Origin: Chaunax sp. Z400
Taxonomy: Eukaryota; Chordata; Actinopteri; Lophiiformes; Chaunacidae
Direction: 5' to 3'
Assembly: GCA_037577475.1 (NCBI GenBank)
Contig: CM075183.1
Coordinates: 10,598,471-10,662,470, forward strand
DNA: 64,000 nucleotides
Shown in pieces: positions 10,822 to 23,300 of the stretch; within the stretch, counting starts at the first letter, position 1; every line of letters begins with the position of its first letter. A program made the position numbers and the translations under genes. The notes beneath the pieces are model-generated. The model saw only the letters and a program-made list of their open reading frames with translations. It was not told the origin of the DNA and ran no database searches.

Positions 10822-11411
10822 AAACAGTTCATCCAAACATGAAAAGTCAGTCATTATCTACCCAACCCTCATTCAGATGGTTCAGTTCATTCCATAAAAC
10901 TTTCTGGAGCTACAAAACAAAGTATCATTGCAGCAACATTCCTCCAAACAACTTAAGAAGATGGGCACTCATTTTAAAACATACAGAAATCAACTGGAAA
11001 CAAACCTAAAACTGCTCCCTGCAGGTTGTACGGCATAATCCAAGTCAACAGGAGCACAAAGATCCCAAAGTGCTTTGAAAAAAATGTTATCTGCAACCTT
11101 TTTAAGATGATATCTTCACTGTAGGCTCTAAGATAAAAGTTTTAGTTCACACCCCGTCTGAGGAAGGTGCAAAAGCTTGAATGCAAGTACACAAATACAC
11201 AAAAAGAAAAAAAGCTGTAAATAACACAGGGCCTCTAGAGTTGGATTACAGCATACAAGCTTGTTTCTTTTCAGTTGATTTTACACATTTGAAAAAAAAA
11301 GTCCCCATCGTCTTCAGGAGAATGCTGCAACAAAAGCTCCAGAATTATTGGCTTTCCATTAACAGGGGGGGGGGAGTAAATAATGATTGATGTTTGATTC
11401 TTGGGTTAACT
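10822..11411. mobile_element. palindromic MITE-like element, copy A
   Basis: The left part (10898-10974) and the right part (11301-11346) are imperfect reverse complements around the words tctggagc, ttgcagca and gaagatggg. Outermost arms (acagttcatccaaac near 10825 and gggttaactgt near 11400) also pair imperfectly. It shares internal sequence with copy B at 18.4-19.1 kb, for example gaggaaggtgca against aaggaaggtgca, and tgtaaataacac against tataaataacat. No coding capacity. Confidence 0.5.
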
Positions 11412-12025
11412 GTATGTCGTCTTTGTACAGTATGTGTGAATGAACAATTGTCTCACAAACACCAAAAAGTAAAGTGAAACAAAAAAAAGTAAAAGCAAAA
11501 AAAATCTTGGAGCAGCTCTGTTTTACTTCAATCCAGCTGGATGGAAAACATGAAAACCTTCATTCTTATTATTCATTAACCTTTAATAGGAAGCTTCTGG
11601 AACAAAAGATGCTCCCTTTTACAAAAACGGCCTTGTACAACATCAGACGGTCTTTTTTGGAGTGGATTTTTAATAGACAGGTCTGGAGGTATATTTGGAA
11701 AAAAATAGATTCACAATCAAAGGACAAAGGTACAGTAGAACAGGAAGTGTACAGAGAGATGTTTGGGGCATAAAAGGCATGTCAAAAGCAGTGTAATGAG
11801 GAATTGTGTGTCTATATGTAGCATACATTCAAATCAATGATATATTAATGATAATATACTGATATATTGCAATATCCAGGCTTGCATGGACATAATTCTG
11901 TTAACTGTTCTATACTGCATATCCGGTTGAATATGCCTTTTAATGCCAAAGTGCAGTGAATGGATTTGACATCACATTTATTCAGTGAATTCAGAAACAA
12001 CAGCACAGCAAAGCAGTAGACTGAC

Positions 12026-12091
12026 CTGGCATCGGCTTCGCTGTAGTACTCCCTGGCGACGATGTCCTCAAACAACTCACCACCGGTGACT
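12026..12091 (-). CDS. camk2d: camk2d exon 5 (hinge and helix D)
   Basis: This 66-bp exon has acceptor ttcctccag and donor gtcagt. Its first base completes the Leu codon, and it then encodes VTGGELFEDIVAREYYSEAD and A, ending with AG of a Ser codon. This is the hinge and helix D region, invariant across vertebrate CaMKII. The final AG must be joined to a T, and both downstream exon 6 copies begin with T. Either copy therefore gives Ser113 and keeps the frame. Confidence 0.95.
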
Positions 12092-14464
12092 CTGGAGGAA
12101 AAAGAAATGAAGTGACAGACAAGAAAATAATAAGAGAACGGTGGAAAGGAAAAACATGTCCAAAAAAAAAAAAAAGAAGTGTAGTGTAAAATCACAAACG
12201 TTCATTTCTGCATTTAAAGAGGAGAATCCCATCCAGAAGAGATTTTTTTTTTCAAAATAACTGGGTCAAAATGGTGAAATCACTAAAATAATACAGTTCA
12301 GCAGATGTGGTCAAACAGTATGTCACCATTGTTTATTCAGCTGGAAGAGGTTTCTATGTGTGTCCATGAGGTTATGGCTAAAAGCTCACGTTCCAATGTG
12401 AAAATCCAGAACACAATAGAGATGCAGTGAAGACAGAGGACTCTACATTATGCTGATCAAAAAAGTTAATGCACACTAAATATACGTTCACATTTAAATT
12501 AGAATCAAGAGACGACTGGAGCACAAACGCTGAAAAAGTTAGAAAAACACAGACTTTTCTATGTGGATGTGAAATGAAGTGTAAATGTTTGGTTCTTTAC
12601 GTCCATGTAAAACACTTAAAGTGATCAGAAGGAGAGGATGGCTCAATGAACTGCATTTATTGCACACTACCACACTTCACTTCACTGGGACAAGTTACAG
12701 CAAATTAAAGATGGTTAACGAAGGTTACTTGGAAAATAATAAATAAATGAGAGCCGGGTTAAATATTGCTGTGAAAGATCCATCCTCCATGATTTGTTCT
12801 CTCTCTCTCCCTCTGTAATAACCACCTGTCCCCTTCATCTGTGACCCCTCACTGGTCTCTCCTGTCAAAACCTATTAAAAATAATTCAGTGAAATAATTA
12901 AGTGAAATTCTACACACCTTATTTATTTCATCTTAGTGTTTGAGTTTGCATCGTTTTGGATTTGAATTATAGAAATGTGCCTCAGACAGGACATAAACAT
13001 AAGATGTGTTATGCAATAATATAGTCAGACAATAATAATATATTATGACTCTATAATTATGCTATAGGTTTGTGTTGTTATCTATGGAGCCTATAGATTC
13101 CACTGTAATGACCAAAGACATACATCTTTGTGGTAATCAGGCCTACATTGTTTTAACGTAATTAGGTCAGTCTTTGTGTTGAACAGCACAGGGACATAAT
13201 GCTGATCTTATCCTGGTCACAGTGGGCAGTACCTGCTCTTCCTCTCTCATCATCTTCATCACCTTCTCTCTCTCTCTCTTTCTATCTGTCTCCTCATGTC
13301 CTGTTTCACTTCTTTATCCAACCAGGGTCAGTCTAAGAAATTCTAAATCATGGACTTCCTACTTTGTAACACACACTGTTTTTACAGCACCAGTAACAAG
13401 TCTGGACACACTTTCCCATTGAGTGTGAACAAACGTTTGACTGCTACTGTATATCTGTAGTCTCAGCGCAAGACAGCAGATTTGTTTAGACTTTGCTTTC
13501 ATTCTGCTCAATAATTAAAGGTCAATATAATTTTATTCCCTACTGCACTCAATTTGCATTACCCAACTGCAGTGTTATGTCTTATGTTGTCTTCCCTCCA
13601 GGCATATTTTCTGTCTAGGAAAAAAAGGAATGTTTTTTTTAATTTTTTTTTATTCCTGTGTTGTCTTTTTGAACAACCTCTCATCATTTTTTTTATTGCT
13701 CAGAGTCAAATTAAGTGCTGTGTTTAGAGTCATTTTGTAGCAATTTAATTTCTGGCTGCCATGTAAAAAAACTTCTGGAAATACATAGGAGGGAAAAGGA
13801 TTGAGAAGATGGTCAATTATAGAAGGGGAGGATGGGGAGATTTGAAGGTACCACAAATATTCAACAGTCATTTCTTTGCTTGGACATTTTTTTTTGTTTC
13901 AATCAAAAAAAAAAAGAGGGAGGACATGTGATTTACAGGGCAGACCTGCAGCAGAAAAAATGATATTTTTTAGTGAGATTTTGATATGTTATTTAAATCT
14001 TTTTAATGAGGCATTTTGCCTGCAGAGCTTTAAAATGTCACAGTAAGAAAAGCACTGGAGTAAATAATAAAAAACACAAGTAAATAAATGTGTTTTATGT
14101 GTTAGATATTATTTTTTAACAATGTGTCTATGAACGTCGATGATGCCATCAAGCTGATTTGCATTTTGTCTCAGTGTGTTTGTCTGTGTGTCTGTGTGTG
14201 TGGTAGAATCTAATGGAGTCATATATAATGTACTTAAGTGTGCATGTGATGACTTTGTGCAGCCCGTGAACATGGAGATGGTGTGTGATGACAGAGACAG
14301 ATGGAGCAAAGAGGAGGCAAACGTCTAATCTCCCATGATGCCTCAGTGACAGGATATGACTGGCAGCTGTCAGGTTTTACCTCTCCTGGGCATGATGTCA
14401 GTGTGTGTTGCTGTGTGTCTGGTACTGTAAAATTACCGTGTGCCACATTAAGGTCTGTACTTAC
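12092..14464 (-). other. camk2d: camk2d intron 4
   Basis: A 2.4-kb AT-rich intron with homopolymer runs (for example 13630-13650 and 13890-13915). I recognised no repeat family or exon in it. Confidence 0.7.
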
Positions 14465-14519
14465 AAGTCAAAGACCAGATAGTGGAATCCTTCCTCTGAT
14501 ATGCTGTCATGGAGCCGCA
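14465..14519 (-). CDS. camk2d: camk2d exon 4
   Basis: This 55-bp exon has acceptor cctcacag and donor gtaagt. It encodes (V)RLHDSISEEGFHYLVFD plus two bases of a Leu codon, which is the beta-4/beta-5 region leading into the kinase hinge. GFHYLVFDL is the beta/delta/gamma form; alpha has HHYLIFDL. The 177-codon open frame that runs upstream past the acceptor is intronic read-through, not protein. Confidence 0.93.
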
Positions 14520-17448
14520 CTGTGAGGGGAGGGAGGATGGGAGAGAAAGAGAGAGGAATCAAAGTTATTCGATGATGACAAACATAAGGCAACCTGCCAC
14601 AATGAAAACCAGTGAACTTTCTACTGTCATCACTGGTGAATTCCATTTTTGACGCAAAGCAAATCACAGTGAATAATTAAATAGATCACAGATGCAAGGT
14701 TGTGAAACACCACGATTTCATAATCTACCATCTTCTTCCTGCTTTGATATTTTTCATCTGTATTCATTAATTCAACCAGTAGAAGTCCAACACTACTAAA
14801 ATAAAAAGGGACACAATCCGGGTATGTACAGTATGTATAGTGGTAAAGGACTGCATTCTCTTCTTCAACAAAGAACAGAAACTTCCAGAAAATCCATGTA
14901 GGAAATGTTATGATGGGATGATGACAGAACAAAACAGGTGGAACTCCTCTGAAGAAAGTGCAGCAACCAAACAGTCTACAACACAGACACACACTAGAGT
15001 TATCTAGTGTGAAATCATCTGCAGAAAAGGCAGCGGTTGGAACAGTGAATTGATTTATTGACTCGATAATTACATCTGAGAGATGTGAAATGATGACGTC
15101 ATCGACTGGAGACTTAACGTTAACTCCAGCAGTAACAAACGAGACCCGCTGACCGACACACACTGAAGTTGTTTAATAATACGTACCAATGGACTCCTCT
15201 TTATTCATGAAACTATTGAAAGTAGAGGCGGTCGTGTTTCCTGCTGACCGGTTAAGAAGCTCAACACAAACTAGTCATTTCCTGATTATATAACATAAAG
15301 CCAAAAACAAGTGTGGCCGAGGTTTCTATTTTTGATTTATTTTTGATTTAACATTTTATTATTCTTAAAAATGAAGCTACTAAAAACTATACAAATTGCA
15401 GGTATTTATTGGTTTTCTGTAGAACTTTATAAGACATTTGGCCCAATAATAATGGTCGTCTTCTCATAGATGCATAAAATACAAAAATTTAAATTAATTA
15501 TTTGCAATATTTATTCTATTATTATATTCTATTTCTTTATAGACCTTGCTTTGTTCATTGGGACACAGTCATGCTAGAACAGAAAAGGGTCTTCCCCAAA
15601 CTGGTCCCACAAAGTTGGAAGCATAGAATTGTCCAGCGTGCTTTACATCACTCCATCCGATGCTTGGCATTGTGCTTGGTGATGTGAGGCTTGCATGCAG
15701 CAGCTCAGCCATGAAGCTCCCAGTGCAGTTTTTGTGCAGATCTACGCACTACGCTCCTCAGCATTCTGTGTCCCGCTCTGTGACTTTACCTGGTCTGACA
15801 CTTCATGGCTGAGTTGCTGTAGTTCCTAAACTCTTTCAATAATGCCCCTTACCACCGTGGAATATCTAACAGGGTTTCATGAACTGAATTATTTCAAAGG
15901 TGCCATCCTATGACAGACCCATTATTACACAAATGTTTGTAAAGGCAGACTGCATGGCTAGGCGCTTCTTGTTATGCACCTGTGGTGATGAAACACCTGA
16001 ATTCAACGATTAAGAGGTGTGTCCTAATACTTTTGTCCATGTAGTGTAACTCCTGTTGAAGACAAGATGCTCTGAATGGGAATGACTGTCAGGGAGCACA
16101 GCTGTCTCTCTCACTCTGTTGAACATGAGGTGCATGAAGGCAGCGCAGAGGTAAGATGTCTGCCGACTGTAAGGTTTCACTCAGTCGATTAGCTGCACTG
16201 CCTAATGGACATGAAATGACGTGGTGTGGACGTAACAAAGAGACTGAAGCTAATGTTGAATGAAGATCTCTATTATTTGGAGCAGGCACTTTGTCAGATA
16301 CATTGAATCAATATGTCATCTCCACTGCTGCACCTCTAATCGTCAGGTTTCGGCTGCATCTTTGTGTTGCAGTTATTCTTAAATGGATTTCATAAGAGAT
16401 TCAAAAGGATTGGGGAGTGATGTATGGATTAACTGGCTTCTCTAATAAAATGTTACTGAAACCTAAACCTGCACCAGTCAGGTTAGTAAAGATAATCTAT
16501 AACCATTTAGAGCCAGCATGACGCAGGTAAGACTGGAAAGCTCAGCTATAGATTGTGGCTTTATGTTTTAATAACAGAATGACTGGTTTGTGTTCAGCTT
16601 CTACCCACATGTTCCCTTCTCTTCTATATCCGATGATATAAATAACTCTGCTAGTAATATAACCAACAGTGAATGATGATGATGTTCTATGTGAGTAGCT
16701 CATTGCTATATTCCATTCCTACAAAACATTAATAAGGAAGAGATCCTCCTGTGAGGATCCTCTGATGTGACTCATCCTGTGATTGACATCCAGGAGATGT
16801 AGCACCATGACGACCTTATGGGAATGACGGCTTTCCCAGAGCTGGATGCTCTGTGAATGGAATAGTAATAAGACCGGCATTACCTATTACCAGCCAATTC
16901 AGTCTCAGAAGGAGAGAGAGAGAGAGAGTGTGAGCAGGTGAGCAATGAGAATATTCAATGATGTTCAAAATCTGTTTTTTTATCAAGGTTATTATGTGTC
17001 ATTTTTTAAATTTCTGTCACGTTTTAAAGCTCAGACCGATTATTCTAGTAGTAAACTCAGTGTTGCTTTGGCACAGTCTTAAGGTAACACTGGTTAACTG
17101 AACAGACTATGACTGTGTGTTTCTTCACTAAAAAAAAGTACATTTTACTAAAGTAAATCAAAATAAACAATACTAAAATAAATATCCATTAAGGTGCAGC
17201 ATGTAGAAAATGAACTGCACTGTTATTGTATTCAAATTATACTCTGGTTTACAGATATAGGATGCTGTCAGAGGCACTGGAGGAGGAACATCTGGATGCA
17301 ATGTAAAGCATGAATATTTAATGATTGTTCTATCTGTGAAACCATCTTCAGGCTAACAGTGGCATGTTTTGAAACACATGCATATATACTGAATATAACT
17401 CTCCTATAGTGGCATCATAACAAAGACATGGAGTAAAATGGGAGTTAC
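14520..17448 (-). other. camk2d: camk2d intron 3
   Basis: A 2.9-kb intron with one recognisable Tc1-like remnant (15544-16048) and an AG microsatellite near 16911-16928. The 177-codon minus-strand open frame at 14630-15163 has no domain and is spliced out. Confidence 0.7.
15544..16048 (-). mobile_element. degenerate Tc1-like transposon
   Basis: The right end reads ctaatacttttgtccatgta followed by gtgta, which fits a fish Tc1-like terminal repeat of the xGGACAAAAGTATTxGGACAC type. Internal segments (gttcattgggacacag, ttccccaaactggtcccaca, ccatccgatgcttggcattg) match a transposase gene lying on the minus strand, with large internal deletions. The left terminal repeat is missing. Inactive. Confidence 0.6.
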
Positions 17449-17508
17449 CGATATTGGGATGCTTGAGCAGGCGGCATATCCTGGCCTCTCGCTCCAACTT
17501 CTGGTGAT
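17449..17508 (-). CDS. camk2d: camk2d exon 3 (helix C)
   Basis: This 60-bp exon has acceptor ccacag and donor gtaact. It encodes (D)HQKLEREARICRLLKHPNI and leaves one G to start the next codon (Val). It contains helix C with the conserved Glu (residue 60 in this frame) that pairs with Lys42 in the active kinase. LKHPNI is shared by alpha, delta and gamma; beta has LKHSNI. It follows a 31.9-kb intron, the largest in the window. The match to the family is unambiguous although the exon is short. Confidence 0.93.
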
Positions 17509-18384
17509 CTGTGGAGACAAAAACAACATATTTTGTCACATGTGTCCGCTGAGGCCTCCTGACACTCTTCATCTGCTCTCAAGAGACTCCACGTGTTAAA
17601 CACCACCCGCCTCTGTCTCTATGGTCTCTTCATTTGTGGTGGCCTGTCACGAAATCAACAACCAGCAATCTCACTTTGTTCTTTTCCTCCCATCGTATAA
17701 CAATCACACATGACCGTGAAACGCAAAGTTCTCTCGTATTACATCCCTCATGTAAAAGCAGCGATAGTGGTGTGACCTCTTCTGTTTATTGTAAGCCTAG
17801 GTGTGCTGCTGTGTTAACCTTGGAAGGGCACCTGGTTGGTACAACGTTAATCCTCATAATGTCAGTTTAGATCATGTCAACAGGGCTATCTCATTAATAA
17901 CAGGTCTCCTACACATGCAGTTCACCTGCTGTTGTGAAAACCAAATCCCGCACTGTCATCTGTGGCAAACACTGACTTCTAATGCAATTCTCTTAGAAGT
18001 CTTAGAACATTTTTCAAAACGCAAAGGAGAAACTTCTCTTTTAGCATTAAAACTATTCACTATGTCACCACGTATTATACGACCGATGAAAACGTTTAGC
18101 TTAAAGTGGAACCACTTGAAAGAAGAAGGTTGATAGAAGTCATTATGCAAGAATGAATGCAGAAGACCAATGCCAATTTCAATAATAAATCAAAAAGACT
18201 TTTAAGAGGTGTCGCTGGGGTCATCTCTAATTCAGCTGATTCAATTCAGCTGAATAGGCTTTAAGTATCTTTGATTAATAGAGGATCAGGTACCCAAAGG
18301 ATTTTGAATATTCAATTTAAACCTCTTGTTAAAGTATGTATTATTCACCACTGTGGATCATAAGTGGGCTTGGCACAGACGCAT

Positions 18385-19140
18385 TAAAAGAACAGTTCAG
18401 ACACTATCTCCAAGCTGATGGGTGAAGATTCTCTGTCAACAAAAACATTTCAGGAGCTTCGCAGCAAAACAGTGTTTGCAGCATTTTCTGAAACAACTGA
18501 AGAAGACGGGGACTTGTTTTAAAATCCAACAATCCAAAGATCCCACATTTATTTGAAAAGATGTTATTGAAACCCTATTTGTGAGGTGAAATCTTCACTG
18601 TGGTGTTAGTGTTAGCATGCATCCTAAGGAAGGTGCACAAGGTCGAAACACATGCACCGCTTGACAATATCAACAAGAACTTGTCATCTCCATACTTCAA
18701 TGCAACGTTAGATCTGACAGAGGCACTTGTTGCTGCAGCTTCAGCAGAGCTTCTTGTTGTGTGTGACACCAGCTCCAAGTGGCAGGAAAACACTGACGTA
18801 AGATCGAGAGTTGTCTAGGAGCGCATTGTTCATGCATTCGGGTTTGTGTATCCTTCGTCAGATGAGGGATAAAACCAAGCTTTTAGCTAAGAGACTCAAG
18901 TGAAGATTTAATGTTAAAAAAAAGGTATAAATAACATCTTGTCAAATCAATTTGGGATCTAAGGAGACTTGATTATGACATACAAGCTGTTTGGAGTCAT
19001 TGTTTGTTTTTGGTCGTATGTACTTCTTAAATTCTGAATGCTGCAACGCTGTTTTGCTGTGAACCTCCAGAAATGTTTCGAGGACTAAGAGAACATGTAC
19101 ATTTAATATTTGGCTCTCCAATAAGCGGTGAGAGATCTCG
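18385..19140. mobile_element. palindromic MITE-like element, copy B
   Basis: Arms at 18444-18484 and 19038-19077 are reverse complements over about 40 bases with a handful of mismatches (core cagcaaaacag / ctgttttgctg). Sequence just inside the left arm (acaactgaagaagacgggga) parallels copy A (acaacttaagaagatgggca). No target-site duplication was confirmed, and the outer limits are approximate. Confidence 0.5.
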
Positions 19141-20224
19141 ACTAGCACCAAAATAGGACAGGCTTCTGCTCCTTTTGCAATCCCATTTTGGTTGCAACCA
19201 GATGTGTTGTCATTGTCTCCAAACACACGTCAGTTTACAAATCTCTAATCCTAATCAGACCAATGGGATGTGCTTTGGCTGTAATCCTCACGGGTCACTG
19301 GGTGAACGTGGATGTCTCTCCCTTTCTCAACAGCATCCTCTCCATTCGTTGGGTGGACACACTGATAATCTGTGACATAACAGGGTTTGCAGCAGGAGTC
19401 TTTTCCTTGCCCCGTTCTCTCACATCTCCTTCCATAGCTTCACGATCAGTCTGCTGAATGTTGGTGCATCATTATTCGTCTGGTAACATTTTGACATAAC
19501 AGGAAGTGGGAGGACAGGAGGAGGGAGTGACCAGATTATCAAAGTTTATAAAAATGCAACATAGTGAGGATTCAGTCGTTTTTAGGGATGCAGGGATACC
19601 ACTATTTGTAGTGTACTTAAATGCACCACCAAGGATGCAAAGTAACAAACAAAGCAGTTGTGCCATAGAGTAGTGTGCATGTGCCATACGTCTACTCAGT
19701 ATGTTGGCTGCAATAGGTTAAAATAGACAAATGTCAAAACACACTAATCTACAGCATTGAGACAGTGGGTAAACAATGCTAGTCCAAATAGTCAAGGTAT
19801 TGGATAATATTGGTAGACTGACATACTGTTTAGCCAATCAGAGAGCTAGATCGGGCAGGTGCGGTGCCACTAGGTGTAATGAATGAACAAGGTTGGTTGA
19901 GAGTTATTCGGTGTGGCTAATAAAGCACAGTTCCAGTATGAATAAGCTGAGTCGCCAGCAGTTTATTTGACAGAGCTGAAGCCCAAAATGGATTATGCGC
20001 AAGAAGTAGTCAGAAAGGCCGTGCAAAGGCTTCCAGGCTTGACCACCAACTAGAAAAAAAGCCAAGATTATTCCCAATCATAAAACCAAGAGCTGGGTGT
20101 GATTCGCTCTGGAGCTGGCCCATTTAAAAACCCAGATGAAAACCAGGACAGTAGCTATTTTCAATGCAGCTGACAGAGATGCCTGCAGGTTGAGTCACCT
20201 CAAAAAAGGATGCCTAAATTTGCC

Positions 20225-20343
<119 letters not shown>

Positions 20344-23300
20344 CCTGGAGCAAACACATCAGACTACCTTAAAAAGAGCTCATTTAAAACTACAGGAAGA
20401 TTAAGGAACCTGCCCTTTGCCTACGATGTGCAACAAAAGGTCCGTCACTCCTCACCACTTTCACCTGCTGCTGCAGTAATAGGTGATTAATGGAGTTTGG
20501 TGCCAAGAGACGGAGTGAATGTGATGTAAAAAGAGAAAGGAAAACAGGGGGATAGAAAGCACTCCTAGCACATCACACTGCCTTCACACTAATCGCTTCC
20601 TCTTTCCTTATTCCCCTTGGCAACGTCTACACTCATTTCCTGCCTCTCACCTTTTAAATGTAAAATGTCCAGGTTTTTTTTTGTTTTTTTTTGGCCTACC
20701 CAACAGCATTCCTTTGTTTTTGAAAAGCAGGGGGGCTGCTTTTCCATCAGGTACAGAAAAAGTAACACGACGTGTTTGAGTTAATTTGCCTTGCTTGACA
20801 TTTTGTTACCTGGTATATGACTGTTGCATGTGGGCATATTGTGATATTATGCAGCCTTAGATCAGGAAATAGAAATTACATCTTAGTAGGAAAAATGAGA
20901 CTTTGGAATATGACAAGGCTTTTATCATAAAGCAGAGTTTTCTAACAATGGTTGTTCTTTAATTGGCAAAACTAGATGTGCTAAAATAAAGCGATCACAA
21001 AAGTCTTTGCAGCATCGCTCTGCTGATGCTTGTTTCGTCTTTAGACAGGCAAAAAGCCACAACACACATCATTTAACGAACCTGAACACAACATCTCATG
21101 AATATCATTACAACCTGAGGGATGCAAACAAGCCTTTCATCAACAATGTGCCAATCCTCATTGTGTTGCCTCACACAGGAGGGGATTAAATCTGCCTCAG
21201 GGGTCCATTCTGATGCTTGAGCTGACAGTTATCATTAGCAATCATAATCCATCATGGCTTTATTGCTGGTGAAGCTACAGTTGCATCTAGAATCTCTGGC
21301 GTGGGTTATAAAGCCTTGTTATGAAGCATTGTCACACAACTTTGCATCACCACTTAGACGGTTTCAGATGGTCTTCAGCTGGTTTATGGCTGATGACCGT
21401 GGCATTGTGGAAATATCTGTGTACTGGAGTGATTGATGAATAATGGGAAGACCAGTCTTTCCTCACTTATGTTTGTGTTCTCTCGCGCTGACTTGCTTAG
21501 CTAAACCAATTATTTCTCTGACCGTAAACCTCCACCTCAGATTCAACGATGCTAAATAGGTTGAAAAAAGTGAGGAACACACAGCAAAAGAAAGATAATC
21601 ACCAACGGCATAACACTGGCTGACCACTGACTGTCAGCCTGGTGCACCAGGGTCAAAACACTCAACACATGATTAGTGGCAGAATAGCCTTTGTATTCTT
21701 ATGGGGAAAGCCAAGATAGCCACAGTGCAACATACACCTGTATGTTTCAAACAGTGATTCATTCACTGAAGCACACTTTCTCCTAAGTGAAGATATAAAT
21801 CATTGCAAACAGACCTCAGGATATTGTGTTGTTAATCATTAAAACTTACTCTCTCACCTTTCAGCAAGGATACAAGAAGAAACACAAATTTTTCCCTCAG
21901 GTTACCTCAGATTGCTTCGTTTTCAACTCAAATGTTCAAAAGCTCTGCACCGCCGAAGTCTCCCTGGCCCACTTTAAGGCCACAGGATGAATATTCCAGC
22001 CAGAGCCTGGACTCAGCCAGTGCATCATCTCAGACATCCCTTTGAATAACGGCGGCCATCGGTGGATGTTGTCATAATAGGAAAACGGAGAAGCAGGAAA
22101 AGCAATGCAATAAAAAAAAAAAAAGTGAAAGGTTCCATGTAAATCTATGACCCAGAGCCGTATATTCAAAAGCAGCAGTAAGCTTTCTCTGAATTCTCTG
22201 TGCTGTAATATTTGTGAGGGATATGCATCAAGCTTATCAAGCGTAGACATCATCAGTGGGGGTAAAACAATATTAATAAAGATGTCTGTGGCTGATGAGA
22301 TGCACAGGAGGTTGAAAATAACTAGTGCCCGAAAAGCGTGGGCGAGAGCAAAGAGCAGGTGTGACAACCACTCAGAGAGTGTGTGTTTGGATTGAGAGGG
22401 AAGTGAAGAGGGAGACCGACATGAGAAAGGTGATGAGAATTTAAAAAAAACGTGACAACACTGAGAGGATAAACTGATGTGCCAAGTGTGTACTTTGCAC
22501 ATTTTGAGTAGTTTTAACAGTCATGTGACTTTATTACTTTGATAATTTGATATATTACATGTGAAATTTATATTTTTATTTATTTTATCAATATTTTATT
22601 TGCTGTAACTTCTTCCAGTGAACTGAGGTGTGGTATAGTGTGCAATGAATGCAGCTTATTGAGTCATCCTCTCCTTGTGATAGCTTTGTTTTAAGTGTTT
22701 TACATGTTAATAAATAACCATAAATTTGGTGCACCCCCCAGAGTCTCTATCAGCTCTTACCATTGGGCCTAAAAAGATTTCTAAGGGAAATACTGGAAAT
22801 GTGTCTGTACTTTTTTTCTTCTTCTATAGATTCCTGTTTGATATAATGAAAATATTTAGGACTGTAACTCATGTAAATTAAAAATCTACATGAGACGACG
22901 TCCAGAGCCGGTCACAAAAATGACATGCTTATGTTTCTCCGCAAAGAACACCAATCTAGTCCTGACAGTTCAGTTTCTGATTATAGTGCTGCCAAGCAGA
23001 GGGAAGGCCTGTCAGTGTAATTAAAGGAGAAATACCCCCATCAGACCAGTGTTAGACCACAGTATGCTAAGCTCTGTGTTCTGTGTCCAAGCAGCTTCCA
23101 TTTAATGGCTCCCCCCAGGCACACTTTCCACGCGGCCATTTAGGCTGTGGTGTGGGTTGATATGACAAGTCGGCATGCGGGCGAGCAGGTGGCACCGCCT
23201 GGGGAAACTGCTGTCAGCGCGCTGCCTCCTATCACCGCCGGGCAGACGTTCAGACTCCCTTCATGAGGCGTTGATACGACATCCGTCAAAACACCACATC

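Larger units (their letters stand above)
9175..12025 (-). other. camk2d: camk2d intron between exons 5 and 6a
   Basis: A 2.85-kb intron, largely made of two repeat elements: a 1.4-kb element with 16-bp terminal inverted repeats (9311-10709) and a palindromic element (about 10822-11411). No further exon was found. Confidence 0.7.

Noticed and set aside
14630..15163. 177-codon minus-strand open frame in intron 3
   Set aside because: It overlaps no domain, shows no codon bias, and lies between correctly spliced exons 3 and 4. Chance open frame.
21936..22502. 188-codon minus-strand open frame in intron 2
   Set aside because: Low-complexity hydrophobic and Ser-rich translation with a poly-A/T run and no recognisable family. 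No splice or promoter context.
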